A DNA stretch of 64,000 nucleotides. Origin: Granulicella rosea. Lineage in GTDB: Bacteria > Acidobacteriota > Terriglobia > Terriglobales > Acidobacteriaceae. Shown here in pieces: positions 40,526 to 49,698 of this stretch (position 1 is its first letter; the number at the start of each line of letters is the position of its first letter). The DNA is taken from positions 1,240,001-1,304,000 of the forward strand of contig NZ_FZOU01000001.1 in the NCBI RefSeq assembly GCF_900188085.1. Reading direction: 5' to 3'. Position numbers and translations under genes: made by a program. The notes under the pieces are model-generated. The model worked only from the letters and a program-made list of their open reading frames with translations, was not told the origin of the DNA and made no database searches.

Positions 40526-43500
40526 ATGTTGTCGTTTGCTCCGAAGTTGATACGTCTTCTGCCAATCTTTGGTGCGATGTGGATTGCTGCCGTCGCTCAC
40601 GCCGATACGATTGGCCTGGACGCGGGCAAGCTCCAGGACCCTGGAGCGTTCGCGGTGCGCAGCGCGGAGCAGCTTAGCTATCTTTCCGACATTGCGGGAA
40701 CGGGAAATCTCATGCCGGCCTCCGGTGCGGTGCTGTTGCCGCATGCAGGCAAATGGCGGCTCTTCGTCAGCTCGCTCAGCTTCGCGGACGACGGGAAAGA
40801 TATGCGCCAGTTCAGCGTCCGTCTCGGAGTTCGAAGATCGTCGACGATCTTTGGAGGTCATCATCGTACGGTCAATCACGAGTTCTGCTTCGAGGACGGC
40901 GGCGTCTACGATCTGCCCGCCGGACCTCTTCTGATTGTTGTGGGTGAGAAGAATACTCGAAACGCGAACATTGGCCAGATTGTACTAACCGATGACATCA
41001 AGGCGGACGCCACGGCAAACCCGGATCTGCTGCTGCATGCGGCGCCCGCGCAGATAACTCCTCTCACGGTGACCTTCGATGAAAAACCTTCACTGAAGCC
41101 CGCGGCAGTTACGCTCAAGAGTGCGCCGGAGGTGGAGATCTCGAACGACAGGGTGAAGCTTGCGTTCTACAGCTCGTTGGACGGACGCGCCCTGGTGCAG
41201 CGTGTCGCGGTCCGCGTGGGCAAGGCATGGAAGGATCTACCGGGCTCCGACTCCGCCGAAAGCTATCGCGTGCTCTACCGACCGGTCGATAGCGATCCAA
41301 TGATGCAGAATCGCGGTCTACAGCATCCGACCTGGAAGCTCGATCTTGCGCCTGCGGTCACGCTGTCTGCCGGGGAAGGAAAGATTCGATCGCACCTCGG
41401 TCCAAGCACGACGCCGTGGCTTTCGGGCCAACTCTTTCCTCTGCGACCGATCGCCGCGCACAAGATCGATGCACACACAGTCAAGCTGGATTTCGCTTCG
41501 CTGCCGATAGGCGTCATGACTGCGACTTGGCATCTCGAAGAAGGCGACGCCGCAGCGCATGTCGGCATCAGCTTCGATCTCTTGAAGCCGGGTTATATCT
41601 CCATGGGATACCACGGCGCGGTGGTCGACACCGTCGAGCAGACAGACTTCATGCTGCTGCCATTCCTGTGGCATGGACACCGTTTTCCGGAGAAGCCCGT
41701 GCTCACCATCAACGCGATGACGCCCACCCCCATGGCGCTCATCGCGCGACAGGGTATTTCTTATGCTCTGACGGCCGATCCCAAGGACATTCCCTTCGCG
41801 TGGCCCGGCCCGTTGAGCGCGCCCTTCGGCTTCGGTATGCGGAATGAAGATGGAGAGGCGCAGCCGTTCCTCTACTCGCCTGTGATGGGTAGTCCCGAAA
41901 GCCTGCACAAAAAGGCCGAAGTGGCGACCATGCACTTTCGCGTGCTCGCGGAAGAGGCTGACTGGAAGGCCGCCTATCGCGACATCGCGACCGGTATCTT
42001 CGAACTCACGGACTATCGCGAACCCGGAGACGCGTCGCTCTCCGATACCGCAATGAACCTCTTCGACCTCCTCAAGACCGACTCCGCCAACGGTTGGAGC
42101 GCGCATGGCAAAGGGCCCTGGAATATCGAAGGCCGCAACATCACCACGCAGTCCAGCCCGCTCACGTATCTGAGCTACTACCTGCTTACCGGCGATGAAG
42201 ATTTCTATCGCAAATATGCACTGCCATCGCTGGAGTTTCTACTCTCGCATCCCAACGTTCACTTCGGCGCGACTCCCGGTTTTGGCGAAGACCTCTGGAA
42301 TCCGAAGCTGCAGTTGGGGCCGCTTCATTCCTACGGCGCGACCGTCTATGCCAGTGCGTATGCAATGACGCAGGGCGGAGCGCCGATCTTTGGCGAACTC
42401 GCAACCAAAGATGGTAAGCCGGCGACAACAGCGGGCGGCTCGCCGACCGTTCGGCTGGACTCGAATAGCGAGGGACATCCCGCGGCCTTCGGCGACGCGC
42501 TCCAGCTTTACGTGGTGACCGGCGACAGGAAATGGAAGGACCTTGCCATGCGGTTGGGAGATCGCTATGTCGATGAGCGCATCACGCATCGCAACGAGAA
42601 AAACCCCGGCGATCATCCTTTCGTCAACGTCTCCTTTGTGCCCGACTGGGATGGCTTGCTGCGGTTGTACGAGGCCACCGGCGAGCGACGTTATCTCGAA
42701 GCGGCGCACGAAGGAGCGTACTGGCTGGTAAGCACACTGTGGACGCAGCCGCTCATTCCAAGGAAGAATGTGGATCTCCATCCCGTCGATCCGAAGCCGC
42801 TGCTGTGGTGGCGCGGCGACCGATTCTATCGCCTGGGCATGATGGACGAGTTTGCGCCAGTCGGCGGCAAACGTCCTGCGATTCCGCCACAGCATTATCC
42901 AGAGGTGACCGCGCCCGCATGGAAGGTGAGCAACGTGGGTCTCGGCCTGGAGCAGCCCGTGACCTATACGCAGACGCCAACCGACTGGAACATTCTGATG
43001 AGCGTATGGGCGCCAAGCCTGTTGCGGTTGGCCGCTTACACCCATGACGACTTATTGAAGACCGCCGCACGCAACGCGACGATCGGTCGCTTCGCGAATT
43101 ATCCTGGCTACTATGCCTACACGATGACCGATGTCTATCAACGTGCGGATTTCCCCTACAAGGGCCCCGATGCGACGACGATCTATTATCACCACATCCC
43201 ACCCTTTTCGGCGTATGTGCTGGACTACCTGTTCAGCGATGTAGAAGCCCGCTCCGGGCAGGCGATTCTCTTCCCATCGATGCGACAGGATGGCTATGTG
43301 TGGTTCGACAGCAACGAGCGCGGCTTTGCGCCGGGTAAGGTCTATGGCGAAACCGCCTGGGCCTGGCTGCACCGTACGGCGGCTGCTATCGACAATAAGA
43401 ATATCGATAAGCTGCTCGCGCACAACGACCATACGCTGTTCATCGTGCTCTCCAACCAGGTGAACCGTGCCCAGACGACAAAGGTTACCTTTGACGGCAG

Positions 43501-43972
43501 CGTGCTCGGCGGCGATCCTACAGGGCGCACGCTGCGCACATGGGTGAACAATCAGCCGGGGAAGCCGATCGCAATAGGCAAGGATGGTGCTTCGGTCGAG
43601 GCGCCGGCGCAGGGTCTCGTGGTCCTGGCGCTCGATGGAGCGGCGATTCATGTCCCTACGCATATGACGAAGAACGCCGGCCCGTTAGCGCTTCCGACCG
43701 TTGAGGCAAACGAAGTGCAGAATGTTAGCGGCACAGATCTCAAGGCGATAGGAACCTTTATCGCCGCGCCGCCCTTTACCTCACGGGAACTGTATGTGTA
43801 TGTGCAATCGACCGCAAAGCAATGCAGTGGAGCGACGCTGACCTACAAGATTGGCGACGAGCCGGAACAGACAGCCGTGTTGAAGGAGTTTCCCTGCGAG
43901 TTTTCTGTGCCCGTTCACGACATGCTGGCTAACGTGCAGTGGAAGGTGTCGCATGTCACTCCCGGCAGGTAG
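40526..43972 (+). CDS. Large secreted protein with possible alpha/alpha-toroid, unassigned glycan-active candidate
   Basis: A 1148-residue protein that I do not recognise. It has a signal peptide (LLPIFGAMWIAAVAHA-D), a beta-rich N-terminal half and, from about residue 500, a helical-looking half with toroid-type motifs (LYVVTGDRKWKDLAMRLGDR; GLLRLYEATGERRYLEAAH; AWAWLHRTAAAIDN). Conserved-looking polar residues cluster in DSNSEGHPAAFGDAL and TDVYQRADFPYKG. A C-terminal sandwich of about 150 residues follows. I chose ATG 40526, 9 bases after GAGG; 40505 and 40517 are possible. Last gene of the LacI-controlled run, so a lyase or hydrolase for the same polymer is the best guess. Confidence 0.7.
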   Translation: MLSFAPKLIRLLPIFGAMWIAAVAHADTIGLDAGKLQDPGAFAVRSAEQLSYLSDIAGTGNLMPASGAVLLPHAGKWRLFVSSLSFADDGKDMRQFSVRLGVRRSSTIFGGHHRTVNHEFCFEDGGVYDLPAGPLLIVVGEKNTRNANIGQIVLTDDIKADATANPDLLLHAAPAQITPLTVTFDEKPSLKPAAVTLKSAPEVEISNDRVKLAFYSSLDGRALVQRVAVRVGKAWKDLPGSDSAESYRVLYRPVDSDPMMQNRGLQHPTWKLDLAPAVTLSAGEGKIRSHLGPSTTPWLSGQLFPLRPIAAHKIDAHTVKLDFASLPIGVMTATWHLEEGDAAAHVGISFDLLKPGYISMGYHGAVVDTVEQTDFMLLPFLWHGHRFPEKPVLTINAMTPTPMALIARQGISYALTADPKDIPFAWPGPLSAPFGFGMRNEDGEAQPFLYSPVMGSPESLHKKAEVATMHFRVLAEEADWKAAYRDIATGIFELTDYREPGDASLSDTAMNLFDLLKTDSANGWSAHGKGPWNIEGRNITTQSSPLTYLSYYLLTGDEDFYRKYALPSLEFLLSHPNVHFGATPGFGEDLWNPKLQLGPLHSYGATVYASAYAMTQGGAPIFGELATKDGKPATTAGGSPTVRLDSNSEGHPAAFGDALQLYVVTGDRKWKDLAMRLGDRYVDERITHRNEKNPGDHPFVNVSFVPDWDGLLRLYEATGERRYLEAAHEGAYWLVSTLWTQPLIPRKNVDLHPVDPKPLLWWRGDRFYRLGMMDEFAPVGGKRPAIPPQHYPEVTAPAWKVSNVGLGLEQPVTYTQTPTDWNILMSVWAPSLLRLAAYTHDDLLKTAARNATIGRFANYPGYYAYTMTDVYQRADFPYKGPDATTIYYHHIPPFSAYVLDYLFSDVEARSGQAILFPSMRQDGYVWFDSNERGFAPGKVYGETAWAWLHRTAAAIDNKNIDKLLAHNDHTLFIVLSNQVNRAQTTKVTFDGSVLGGDPTGRTLRTWVNNQPGKPIAIGKDGASVEAPAQGLVVLALDGAAIHVPTHMTKNAGPLALPTVEANEVQNVSGTDLKAIGTFIAAPPFTSRELYVYVQSTAKQCSGATLTYKIGDEPEQTAVLKEFPCEFSVPVHDMLANVQWKVSHVTPGR

Positions 43973-44213
43973 CTTTCGCACACTCGGCAAAGCAACTAGG
44001 TTCCTCTTCAACCGGCCTATTTCAGTATGTCGGCAGCGAATGAGTTGGGGGCGTTGTTGGCCGGTCTTGGCGACTGGTAGTTGAGCTGTCGAATGAGTCG
44101 CACGGACACAGGCCGGCTGGCCCGCGTAGGAATCGAGGCGCGACTTTTCTTGAGTAGCGATCTCGGGCGTGGCTCCCGGCGGGCGTTGCTTCGTCCTGGG
44201 CTGCAACACTTCG

Positions 44214-45329
44214 TCAGGGCGCATCTTCGATAGGATGCACCGTAAATTCGGCGTCCGGGAGTCCGAAGTATCGCTTCCGTATCCAGAAGGCGACGTTGAC
44301 CAGTCCGATCAGAGCCGGCACTTCGATGAGTGGGCCCACGACGCCAACGAATGCCTCGCCGGAATTCAAACCAAAAACTGCGACGGCAACGGCGATCGCC
44401 AACTCGAAGTTATTGCCAGCAGCGGTGAACGAAAGAGTTGCGGATTGAGCATAATTCGCGCCTAGCTTCTTTCCCATCCAAAAGCTCGCCAGGAACATGA
44501 TGAGGAAGTAGATGACCAATGGAACGGCTATCCTCACAACGTCGAAGGGGAGCCGCACGATGAGATCACCCTTGAGGGAGAACATCACCAGAATGGTGAA
44601 GAGGAGGGCAATGAGAGTGAGCGGGCTGACTCGCGGAACAAATCTCGTCCGATACCACTCCTCGCCCTTGAGTCGTAAAAGAACCCATCGGGTTACGAAC
44701 CCGGCCGCGAATGGAACTCCAAGGTAGAGGCCAACGCTTTTCGCAATCTGGGCAATACCGATTTGGACAACGCTTCCTTCCAACCCAAACCACTTCGGAA
44801 GCACGGTAAGGAAAGCCCAGGCGTAGACGCTGTAGAAGAGCACTTGAAACACACTGTTGATGGCGACGAGACCCGCGACGTAGTCGGTATCGCCCTCGGC
44901 AAGTTCGTTCCAGACCAGCACCATCGCGATGCAGCGAGCGATGCCAATCAAAATGAGACCGCGCATGTATGCAGGTTCGCCGCGAAGAAAGACGATGGCC
45001 AGAAGAAACATCAGCACCGGACCGATGATCCAGTTTTGCGCCAACGAGAGCCCGAGCACACGCTTCTTGCGGAAGACCTCGCCTAGCTTCTCGTAGCGGA
45101 CCTTCGCCAACGGCGGAAACATCATAACGATCAGGCCGATGGCGATAGGAATGTTCGTCGTGCCCGATTGAAAACGATTGACGAATGCGGCCGAACCGGG
45201 GACGAAGTGTCCAAGGCTCACGCCGACGCCCATCGCAAGCAATATCCAGAGCGTCAGGAAACGATCGAGGAACGACAATTGCTTTCGGGCAGCAGGAGCG
45301 CACACTTGGCCTTGTGTAGGGATCGCCAC
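44214..45329 (-). CDS. acr3: ACR3-type arsenite efflux permease
   Basis: A 371-residue 10-helix carrier that pumps As(III) out across the inner membrane. The hallmark [16 protein letters not shown], with the essential Cys, is present, and other ACR3 blocks are [13 protein letters not shown] and [16 protein letters not shown]. The start is probably GTG 45329, overlapping the arsR stop by one base (TAGTG) with GAGG 8 bases before, so translation is coupled. The gene is AT-richer than the surrounding locus, which hints at acquisition. Confidence 0.94.
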   Translation of the reverse strand: MAIPTQGQVCAPAARKQLSFLDRFLTLWILLAMGVGVSLGHFVPGSAAFVNRFQSGTTNIPIAIGLIVMMFPPLAKVRYEKLGEVFRKKRVLGLSLAQNWIIGPVLMFLLAIVFLRGEPAYMRGLILIGIARCIAMVLVWNELAEGDTDYVAGLVAINSVFQVLFYSVYAWAFLTVLPKWFGLEGSVVQIGIAQIAKSVGLYLGVPFAAGFVTRWVLLRLKGEEWYRTRFVPRVSPLTLIALLFTILVMFSLKGDLIVRLPFDVVRIAVPLVIYFLIMFLASFWMGKKLGANYAQSATLSFTAAGNNFELAIAVAVAVFGLNSGEAFVGVVGPLIEVPALIGLVNVAFWIRKRYFGLPDAEFTVHPIEDAP

Positions 45330-45739
45330 TAGCAAGCCTCACAGCTTGTTTCCGTAACGGTTCTCGGCAGGGGAGCTCCATCGAGCAGGGCATACTTGGA
45401 GGGGGAACAGCACGCCCTTGTGAGCTGTGCCCGGTCCTTCTGCATCGCTTTGTCTTCTTTCAACCAGCCCAGGGTCTGCTTGAGAATCAGAACGGCTCCA
45501 CTGTGCGGGGGCATCACGATCCGATAGTGCATCCACTTTCCCTCGCGTCGCGCTGAAACGATCCCGGCGCTACGAAGATAGGCAAGATGCCGCGAAACCT
45601 TCGGCTGCGGACTACCTATGATCTCGACGAAATAACAGACGCAGACCTCTTGATCTCCCATGAGGTTAAGGAGGCGCAACCGCGTGTTGTCGCCGAGTGC
45701 CTGAAAGAATCGTTCGACATTGAAGGATTGCTTCGCCAT
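45329..45739 (-). CDS. arsR: ArsR family arsenic-responsive repressor
   Basis: A 136-residue winged-helix repressor. The metal motif [12 protein letters not shown] puts Cys33 and Cys35 in the alpha-3 helix, as in ELCVCDL of ArsR. The HTH is [16 protein letters not shown]. The tail has further cysteines ([18 protein letters not shown]) that may add ligands. No Shine-Dalgarno precedes ATG 45739; a promoter 9 bases upstream predicts a leaderless mRNA. It controls acr3 directly downstream. Confidence 0.93.
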   Translation of the reverse strand: MAKQSFNVERFFQALGDNTRLRLLNLMGDQEVCVCYFVEIIGSPQPKVSRHLAYLRSAGIVSARREGKWMHYRIVMPPHSGAVLILKQTLGWLKEDKAMQKDRAQLTRACCSPSKYALLDGAPLPRTVTETSCEAC

Positions 45740-46110
45740 GTAAATAAATATATACGCCTTGACGAATGCGAAATCAATTTTTATATTCACCGAAGCAAAT
45801 ATGAGGAGGCGGAAGGGTCGGAGCAAATCCAGAAATCGGTCAGGTTGAAAATATGGCGCCGTCGCGGACAGTAATCTCTCGAATGACTGTGCAGGTGCGC
45901 AGACGGTCGCTGAGGCCTTCGGATACGCGATCGGGCGGAGCCCCATGAGATCCAAATCCTGTTTCGAGGAGCCATCCGGTCTACCATCCGGTGGAATTCG
46001 GTATTACCTCGATGCGTGCGGATGTGAAGCTGCCCCGGCAAAATGAAGAACAGGAGGTGAAGTTTGAGGCTCTCGCCAAGTATCATTCGGTGTGGTGGGA
46101 GAACCGCGAG
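45740..46110. other. 371-bp gap between arsR and the Gre-factor gene
   Basis: The arsR end is AT-rich and contains its promoter. The rest carries no gene I can support; an open frame from 45991 continues into the Gre gene but lacks family sequence before 46111. Confidence 0.5.
45749..45777 (-). promoter_or_regulatory. arsR promoter, probably leaderless
   Basis: On the minus strand TTGATT (45777-45772), a 17-base spacer and TATATA (45754-45749) lie 9 bases before the arsR ATG at 45739. Initiation would fall within 2-3 bases of the start codon, and no ribosome-binding site is present. The ArsR operator probably overlaps this AT-rich stretch. Confidence 0.55.
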
Positions 46111-46707
46111 ATGCAAAAAGGGTTTACGAGAAGACCGAAGGTGGAGGAGTCCGCGCCGCAGGGTAAGAACTACATCACTCCAAGCGGGCTTGAACGCCTT
46201 CAGGAAGAGCGCCGGTTTTTGATCACCAAGGATCGCCCGGCCGTGGTGGCGGTGGTGGCATGGGCTGCCGGTAATGGCGATCGCAGTGAAAACGCCGACT
46301 ATCAGTACGGCAAGCGCCGGCTGCGGCAGATCGATGGGCGAATTCGCTTCCTTACGAAGCGAATCGAAGCGGCGGAGGTGGTGGATCCGGAGGCCCCGAG
46401 AACGGGGCAGCGGGCGACGAGGGCATTCTTTGGCGCAACCGTACGCTATGCCAATGCCGCGGGCGTGGAGCGAGTAGCCAGCATTGTCGGCGTCGACGAA
46501 GTCGATCTCGACCGCAACCACATCAGTTGGGTCTCGCCACTGGGCCGCGCGCTCATGAAGGCGGCAGCAGGTGACGAGATCGTGCTCCATGCGCCGCGCG
46601 GCACGGAATACCTGACCGTGCTCGACGTGTGGTACGAGCGTATTGTCGTAGAACCGTTCCGCGAACCGGATGGATCCGAGGCTGCCGCAAAGGGACTCGA
46701 TCGTTGA
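46111..46707 (+). CDS. GreA/GreB family transcription elongation factor
   Basis: A 198-residue protein. The N-terminal coiled coil shows YITPSGLERLQEERRFL and GDRSENADYQYGKRRLRQID, where the acidic tip (D-x-x-x-E-N) is the one used to rescue stalled RNA polymerase. The C-terminal FKBP-like domain ends ISWVSPLGRALMKAAAGDEI. The tip order resembles GreB. ATG 46111 is preceded by GGGAG; the upstream frame to 45991 lacks family sequence. It stands alone between the arsenic pair and an SDR remnant. Confidence 0.9.
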   Translation: MQKGFTRRPKVEESAPQGKNYITPSGLERLQEERRFLITKDRPAVVAVVAWAAGNGDRSENADYQYGKRRLRQIDGRIRFLTKRIEAAEVVDPEAPRTGQRATRAFFGATVRYANAAGVERVASIVGVDEVDLDRNHISWVSPLGRALMKAAAGDEIVLHAPRGTEYLTVLDVWYERIVVEPFREPDGSEAAAKGLDR

Positions 46708-46833
46708 CACGTAGTGGACGGCGACGCCGTGGATGGGTTGATGGCGCATGAGCGACAGCCTGGAGTGGCAAGAGGGAACTGATCGCGTCTCAGTGAATGC
46801 ATGGGCGATCATGCACTCACCGAGACCGCCGAG

Positions 46834-46950
46834 TCAGATGGCCGAGGCGCCGCCATCGACAAATAGCTCCGCCCCATTGACGTAGCTGGGGTTAGCCAGC
46901 AAAGGCAGCGTGCCGGAGATCGAGAGCGCGGGCGTGCTCTTCAACAACAC
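46834..46950 (-). pseudogene. Remnant of an SDR dehydrogenase 3' end
   Basis: Reading the minus strand to the TGA at 46834-46836, the last residues are ANPSYVNGAELFVDGGASAI, the classic C-terminus of short-chain dehydrogenases (YVNG..FVDGG). Upstream of about 25 codons the similarity stops and no start exists, so only the tail survives. It lies just after the Gre gene and could be a relic of a deletion. Confidence 0.5.
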
Positions 46951-46954
46951 CGGA

Positions 46955-47857
46955 TCAGGAATCGCAATGCGATAAGAATCCAGACGGCAGAGCTGCCTCG
47001 AGTTCGATTCGTTGGTCCGTCATGGGATGGTGGAATCTTAGAAATTGAGCGTGCAGGAGATATCCTCCATCTCCTGGGAGGCCGGGGAGATCTTCCAGTG
47101 GCTGGCCGGTTGGTCCGTACAGAGGATCGCCCGCCAGCGGATGACCGATCGAGGCAAGATGGATTCTGATCTGATGCGGGCGGCCCGAATACAGGCTAAC
47201 CTCGAACGTCGTGGCGCCTGTCGTGCGCGAGATCGCCTTCGCCACCGACTTCGACGGTTTGCCGCCTGGGCTTGCCGCCCACACGGAGCCGATGAGTGGG
47301 TGCGGTACGAGGCCGATCGGGGTAAGAATCTCATAGACGTCGTGCTTGGCGGCGCCTTGAGCCAGCGCCCGGTAGATCTTTTGAATGCGGGGTGTATTCC
47401 AGTCCGCGGAGAGTTGAGCGGCTGCCTGCGGCGTCTTGGCGAAGAGGACGATACCGGTAGTGGCTCGGCCTAACCGATGCACAGGGTTTGCATCGGGGCT
47501 TTGCTTCTGCACCAGGCTCAGCAGCGTATTTTCCATGAAGCCGCCGCCAGGGAGCGTGGGTAGTCCGCTGGGTTTGTTGACGGCCAGCAGGTAGGGATCA
47601 TCGAAGAGGACTTCGAACTGCTGTGGAGTGTCCGGTTCGATCCAGGGTGGACGGTTCCAGACAAGGATCTGGCCTGAAATGAGCGACTCGTCGCCGGTGG
47701 CGGTGACGCCGTCGACGGTGACTTCGCCGTTGTTCAGGTTTTGCTTCCAGGCGGCTGGGGTGGAGTGTGGGTAAAGGGTTGCCAGATGGGTGAGCAGGGT
47801 TCGTCCATGATCTTTGTCACGGATAATCGTCGTGTAGGCGTAGCCCCGGTTGAGCAT
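46955..47857 (-). CDS. RluA-family pseudouridine synthase with HRLG in place of HRLD
   Basis: A 300-residue RluA-type protein. An S4-like N-terminal region (LNNGEVTVDGV) and then the fold motifs LAVNKPSGLPTLPGGG and GRPHQIRIHLASIGHPLAGD are intact. The catalytic motif reads HRLGRATTG: residue 130 is Gly (GGC), where the family nucleophile is Asp. Gly would abolish the usual chemistry unless another Asp substitutes; the codon differs from Asp by one base. ATG 47857 follows a TACACT -10 by 8 bases with no ribosome-binding site. Confidence 0.85.
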   Translation of the reverse strand: MLNRGYAYTTIIRDKDHGRTLLTHLATLYPHSTPAAWKQNLNNGEVTVDGVTATGDESLISGQILVWNRPPWIEPDTPQQFEVLFDDPYLLAVNKPSGLPTLPGGGFMENTLLSLVQKQSPDANPVHRLGRATTGIVLFAKTPQAAAQLSADWNTPRIQKIYRALAQGAAKHDVYEILTPIGLVPHPLIGSVWAASPGGKPSKSVAKAISRTTGATTFEVSLYSGRPHQIRIHLASIGHPLAGDPLYGPTGQPLEDLPGLPGDGGYLLHAQFLRFHHPMTDQRIELEAALPSGFLSHCDS

Positions 47858-48039
47858 GTCGTTTGAGTGTAAGCGATGGCGCCCGCGGCGGAACTTGCCG
47901 GGGACGAGCAAGACCGGACACAAGCCTTTTGTGGACTGACCGGCTACAGTAGGGATAGGCAAGCCGCGCCAGACGCCATCACGTTTTGGGCGTCACGGTC
48001 CGGACAAACTCATCCGCGGGATGCGATAGGAGAACATGC

Positions 48040-48792
48040 ATGAAGCTCGATTTTACGGGCCAGACGGTTGCCATCGGTGGCGCCGCATCCGCCATTGGAT
48101 CCGCGATTGCGAGCGCCTTTGCCGAAGCTGGCGCTCGTGTCTTCTGCGCCGATCGTGGCGCTCTTCCCACCTGGCCGTCCTTGCCTGATGGCATTGAGAA
48201 AGCGTCCGTCGATCTGGGAGAGGCGGGCGCGGTTGACGCCTGGATCGGGGACACCGAGGCAGCCACCGGCGGTCCGGTCCATATCCTCGTCAACAATGCT
48301 GGCGGCGTCGCCGGCCGGACCTCCACCTCGATCGAATCGGTGAGCGATGAGGATTGGCACAGCATCATCCACGCCAACTTGACCACGTGCTTTCATCTAA
48401 GCCGGGCGGCAGTACCGGGGATGAAAAAGGCCGGTCGCGGCGTAATCGTCCATATTGGTTCGGGCGCTTCGGAGCGCGCCTCGCTCACCGGCGTGCAGGC
48501 CTATTGCGCGGCGAAGCATGCGGTTTTGGGTCTGACGCGGCAGTTGGCGCACGAACTGGGACCGTTCGGCATACGGGTGAATTGCATTGCGCCCGGCTTC
48601 ATCCCCACCAATGCGGCGACACGCCAGCAGTGGGCTGAGCTTGGCGATGCGGGCCAACAGGCTCTCATCCGGTCGATCGCGTTGCGCCGGCTGGGCCAGC
48701 CCGTTGATATTGCGAATGCCGTGCTGCTGGTCGCCTCCGATTATGCGTCCTTCATCTCCGGAGAAATCATCGGCGTGAACGGCGGTCGTTGA
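48040..48792 (+). CDS. SDR family oxidoreductase (1)
   Basis: A 250-residue short-chain dehydrogenase. The cofactor motif is GGAASAIG (residues 13-20), slightly off the TGxxxGIG norm; NNAGG and the YCAAK catalytic pair (about 150) are present, and it ends IIGVNGGR. ATG 48040 has AGGAG 7 bases upstream. It is probably a catabolic sugar or alcohol dehydrogenase. A second SDR, an MFS carrier and a deacetylase follow in the same direction. Confidence 0.9.
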   Translation: MKLDFTGQTVAIGGAASAIGSAIASAFAEAGARVFCADRGALPTWPSLPDGIEKASVDLGEAGAVDAWIGDTEAATGGPVHILVNNAGGVAGRTSTSIESVSDEDWHSIIHANLTTCFHLSRAAVPGMKKAGRGVIVHIGSGASERASLTGVQAYCAAKHAVLGLTRQLAHELGPFGIRVNCIAPGFIPTNAATRQQWAELGDAGQQALIRSIALRRLGQPVDIANAVLLVASDYASFISGEIIGVNGGR

Positions 48793-48919
48793 CGGTGGAA
48801 GGCGCATACAAGCGAGGTGGAAGCCGGGGCCGGCCTGTCGCGTCCGCGACGTTTGCCGACGCCCCGAATCGAGTGTATAAACACAGAATAAGCGTGAAAA
48901 TCCCCAGTGGTGGACATTG

Positions 48920-49693
48920 ATGAGGCCGACGGAAAGATGGGCGTCTCCCAGGGTTGCCCTGGTGACTGGAGGCGCTCGCGGCATTGGGCGAATGTGCGCT
49001 CTTCGTCTGGCCGAGAAAGATTTTTCCATCGCCCTGGTCGATCTTCTGGTTCCGGAGATGGAGCAGGTCAGACAGGAGATCGAGCGTCTCGGCGGACGGG
49101 CGATCTGTCTGAAGGCTGATGTTGCGGACCATGCCCGGGCGAAGGAGGTTGTCGGCGAGGTCCAGGCGAGACTGGGAAGAGTCGATTTCCTGCTCAACGA
49201 TGCAGGCAGGCCGATGCCCAAAGGCATATTGGAGATCACGGAAGACGAGTTCGATCGCACCATCGCGATCAATCTCAAGAGTTGCTTCAATTACATTCAG
49301 CCGACGGCTAAGCTTATGCTCGCTGCAGGCGAAGGGCGCATCGTCTGCATGTCGTCGCTCAACGCCTATTCCGGTGGCGTGACCGCCGCAGTCAGCCGCT
49401 TCGCATACGCCGCGGCCAAAGCGGGCATACTGGGGATGGTGCGGGCGCTCGCAAAGGAACTTGGACCTCAGATTCACATCAACGCCATCTGTCCGGGTTT
49501 GATCGCCACCGAGGTTCCCAAAAACGATGTGATCGTGGCTCGCGGAGCCGAGATTGCGGAGAATGGCATCGCTCTCAAACGAATCGGATCGACAGACGAC
49601 GTGGCGCAACTGGTCACGTTCCTCGCTACGTCGGATCCTTGCTTCATCACCGGCCAGGCGTTTGTTGTGGATGGTTTTCAGTTCCAGATGTGA
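48920..49693 (+). CDS. SDR family oxidoreductase (2)
   Basis: A 257-residue short-chain dehydrogenase: TGGARGIG at residues 16-23, NDAGR in place of NNAG, YAAAK as the catalytic pair, and the tail TGQAFVVDGF. ATG 48920 follows an in-frame TTG; ribosome-binding sequence is weak. Only 5 bp separate its stop from the MFS gene, so they form an operon. Substrate unknown. Confidence 0.9.
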   Translation: MRPTERWASPRVALVTGGARGIGRMCALRLAEKDFSIALVDLLVPEMEQVRQEIERLGGRAICLKADVADHARAKEVVGEVQARLGRVDFLLNDAGRPMPKGILEITEDEFDRTIAINLKSCFNYIQPTAKLMLAAGEGRIVCMSSLNAYSGGVTAAVSRFAYAAAKAGILGMVRALAKELGPQIHINAICPGLIATEVPKNDVIVARGAEIAENGIALKRIGSTDDVAQLVTFLATSDPCFITGQAFVVDGFQFQM

Positions 49694-49698
49694 GGGTT

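Noticed and set aside
43781..44224. A 147-codon frame on the minus strand after acr3
   Set aside because: It overlaps the end of the 1148-residue gene and has no recognisable motif. The gap 43973-44213 is left as non-coding.
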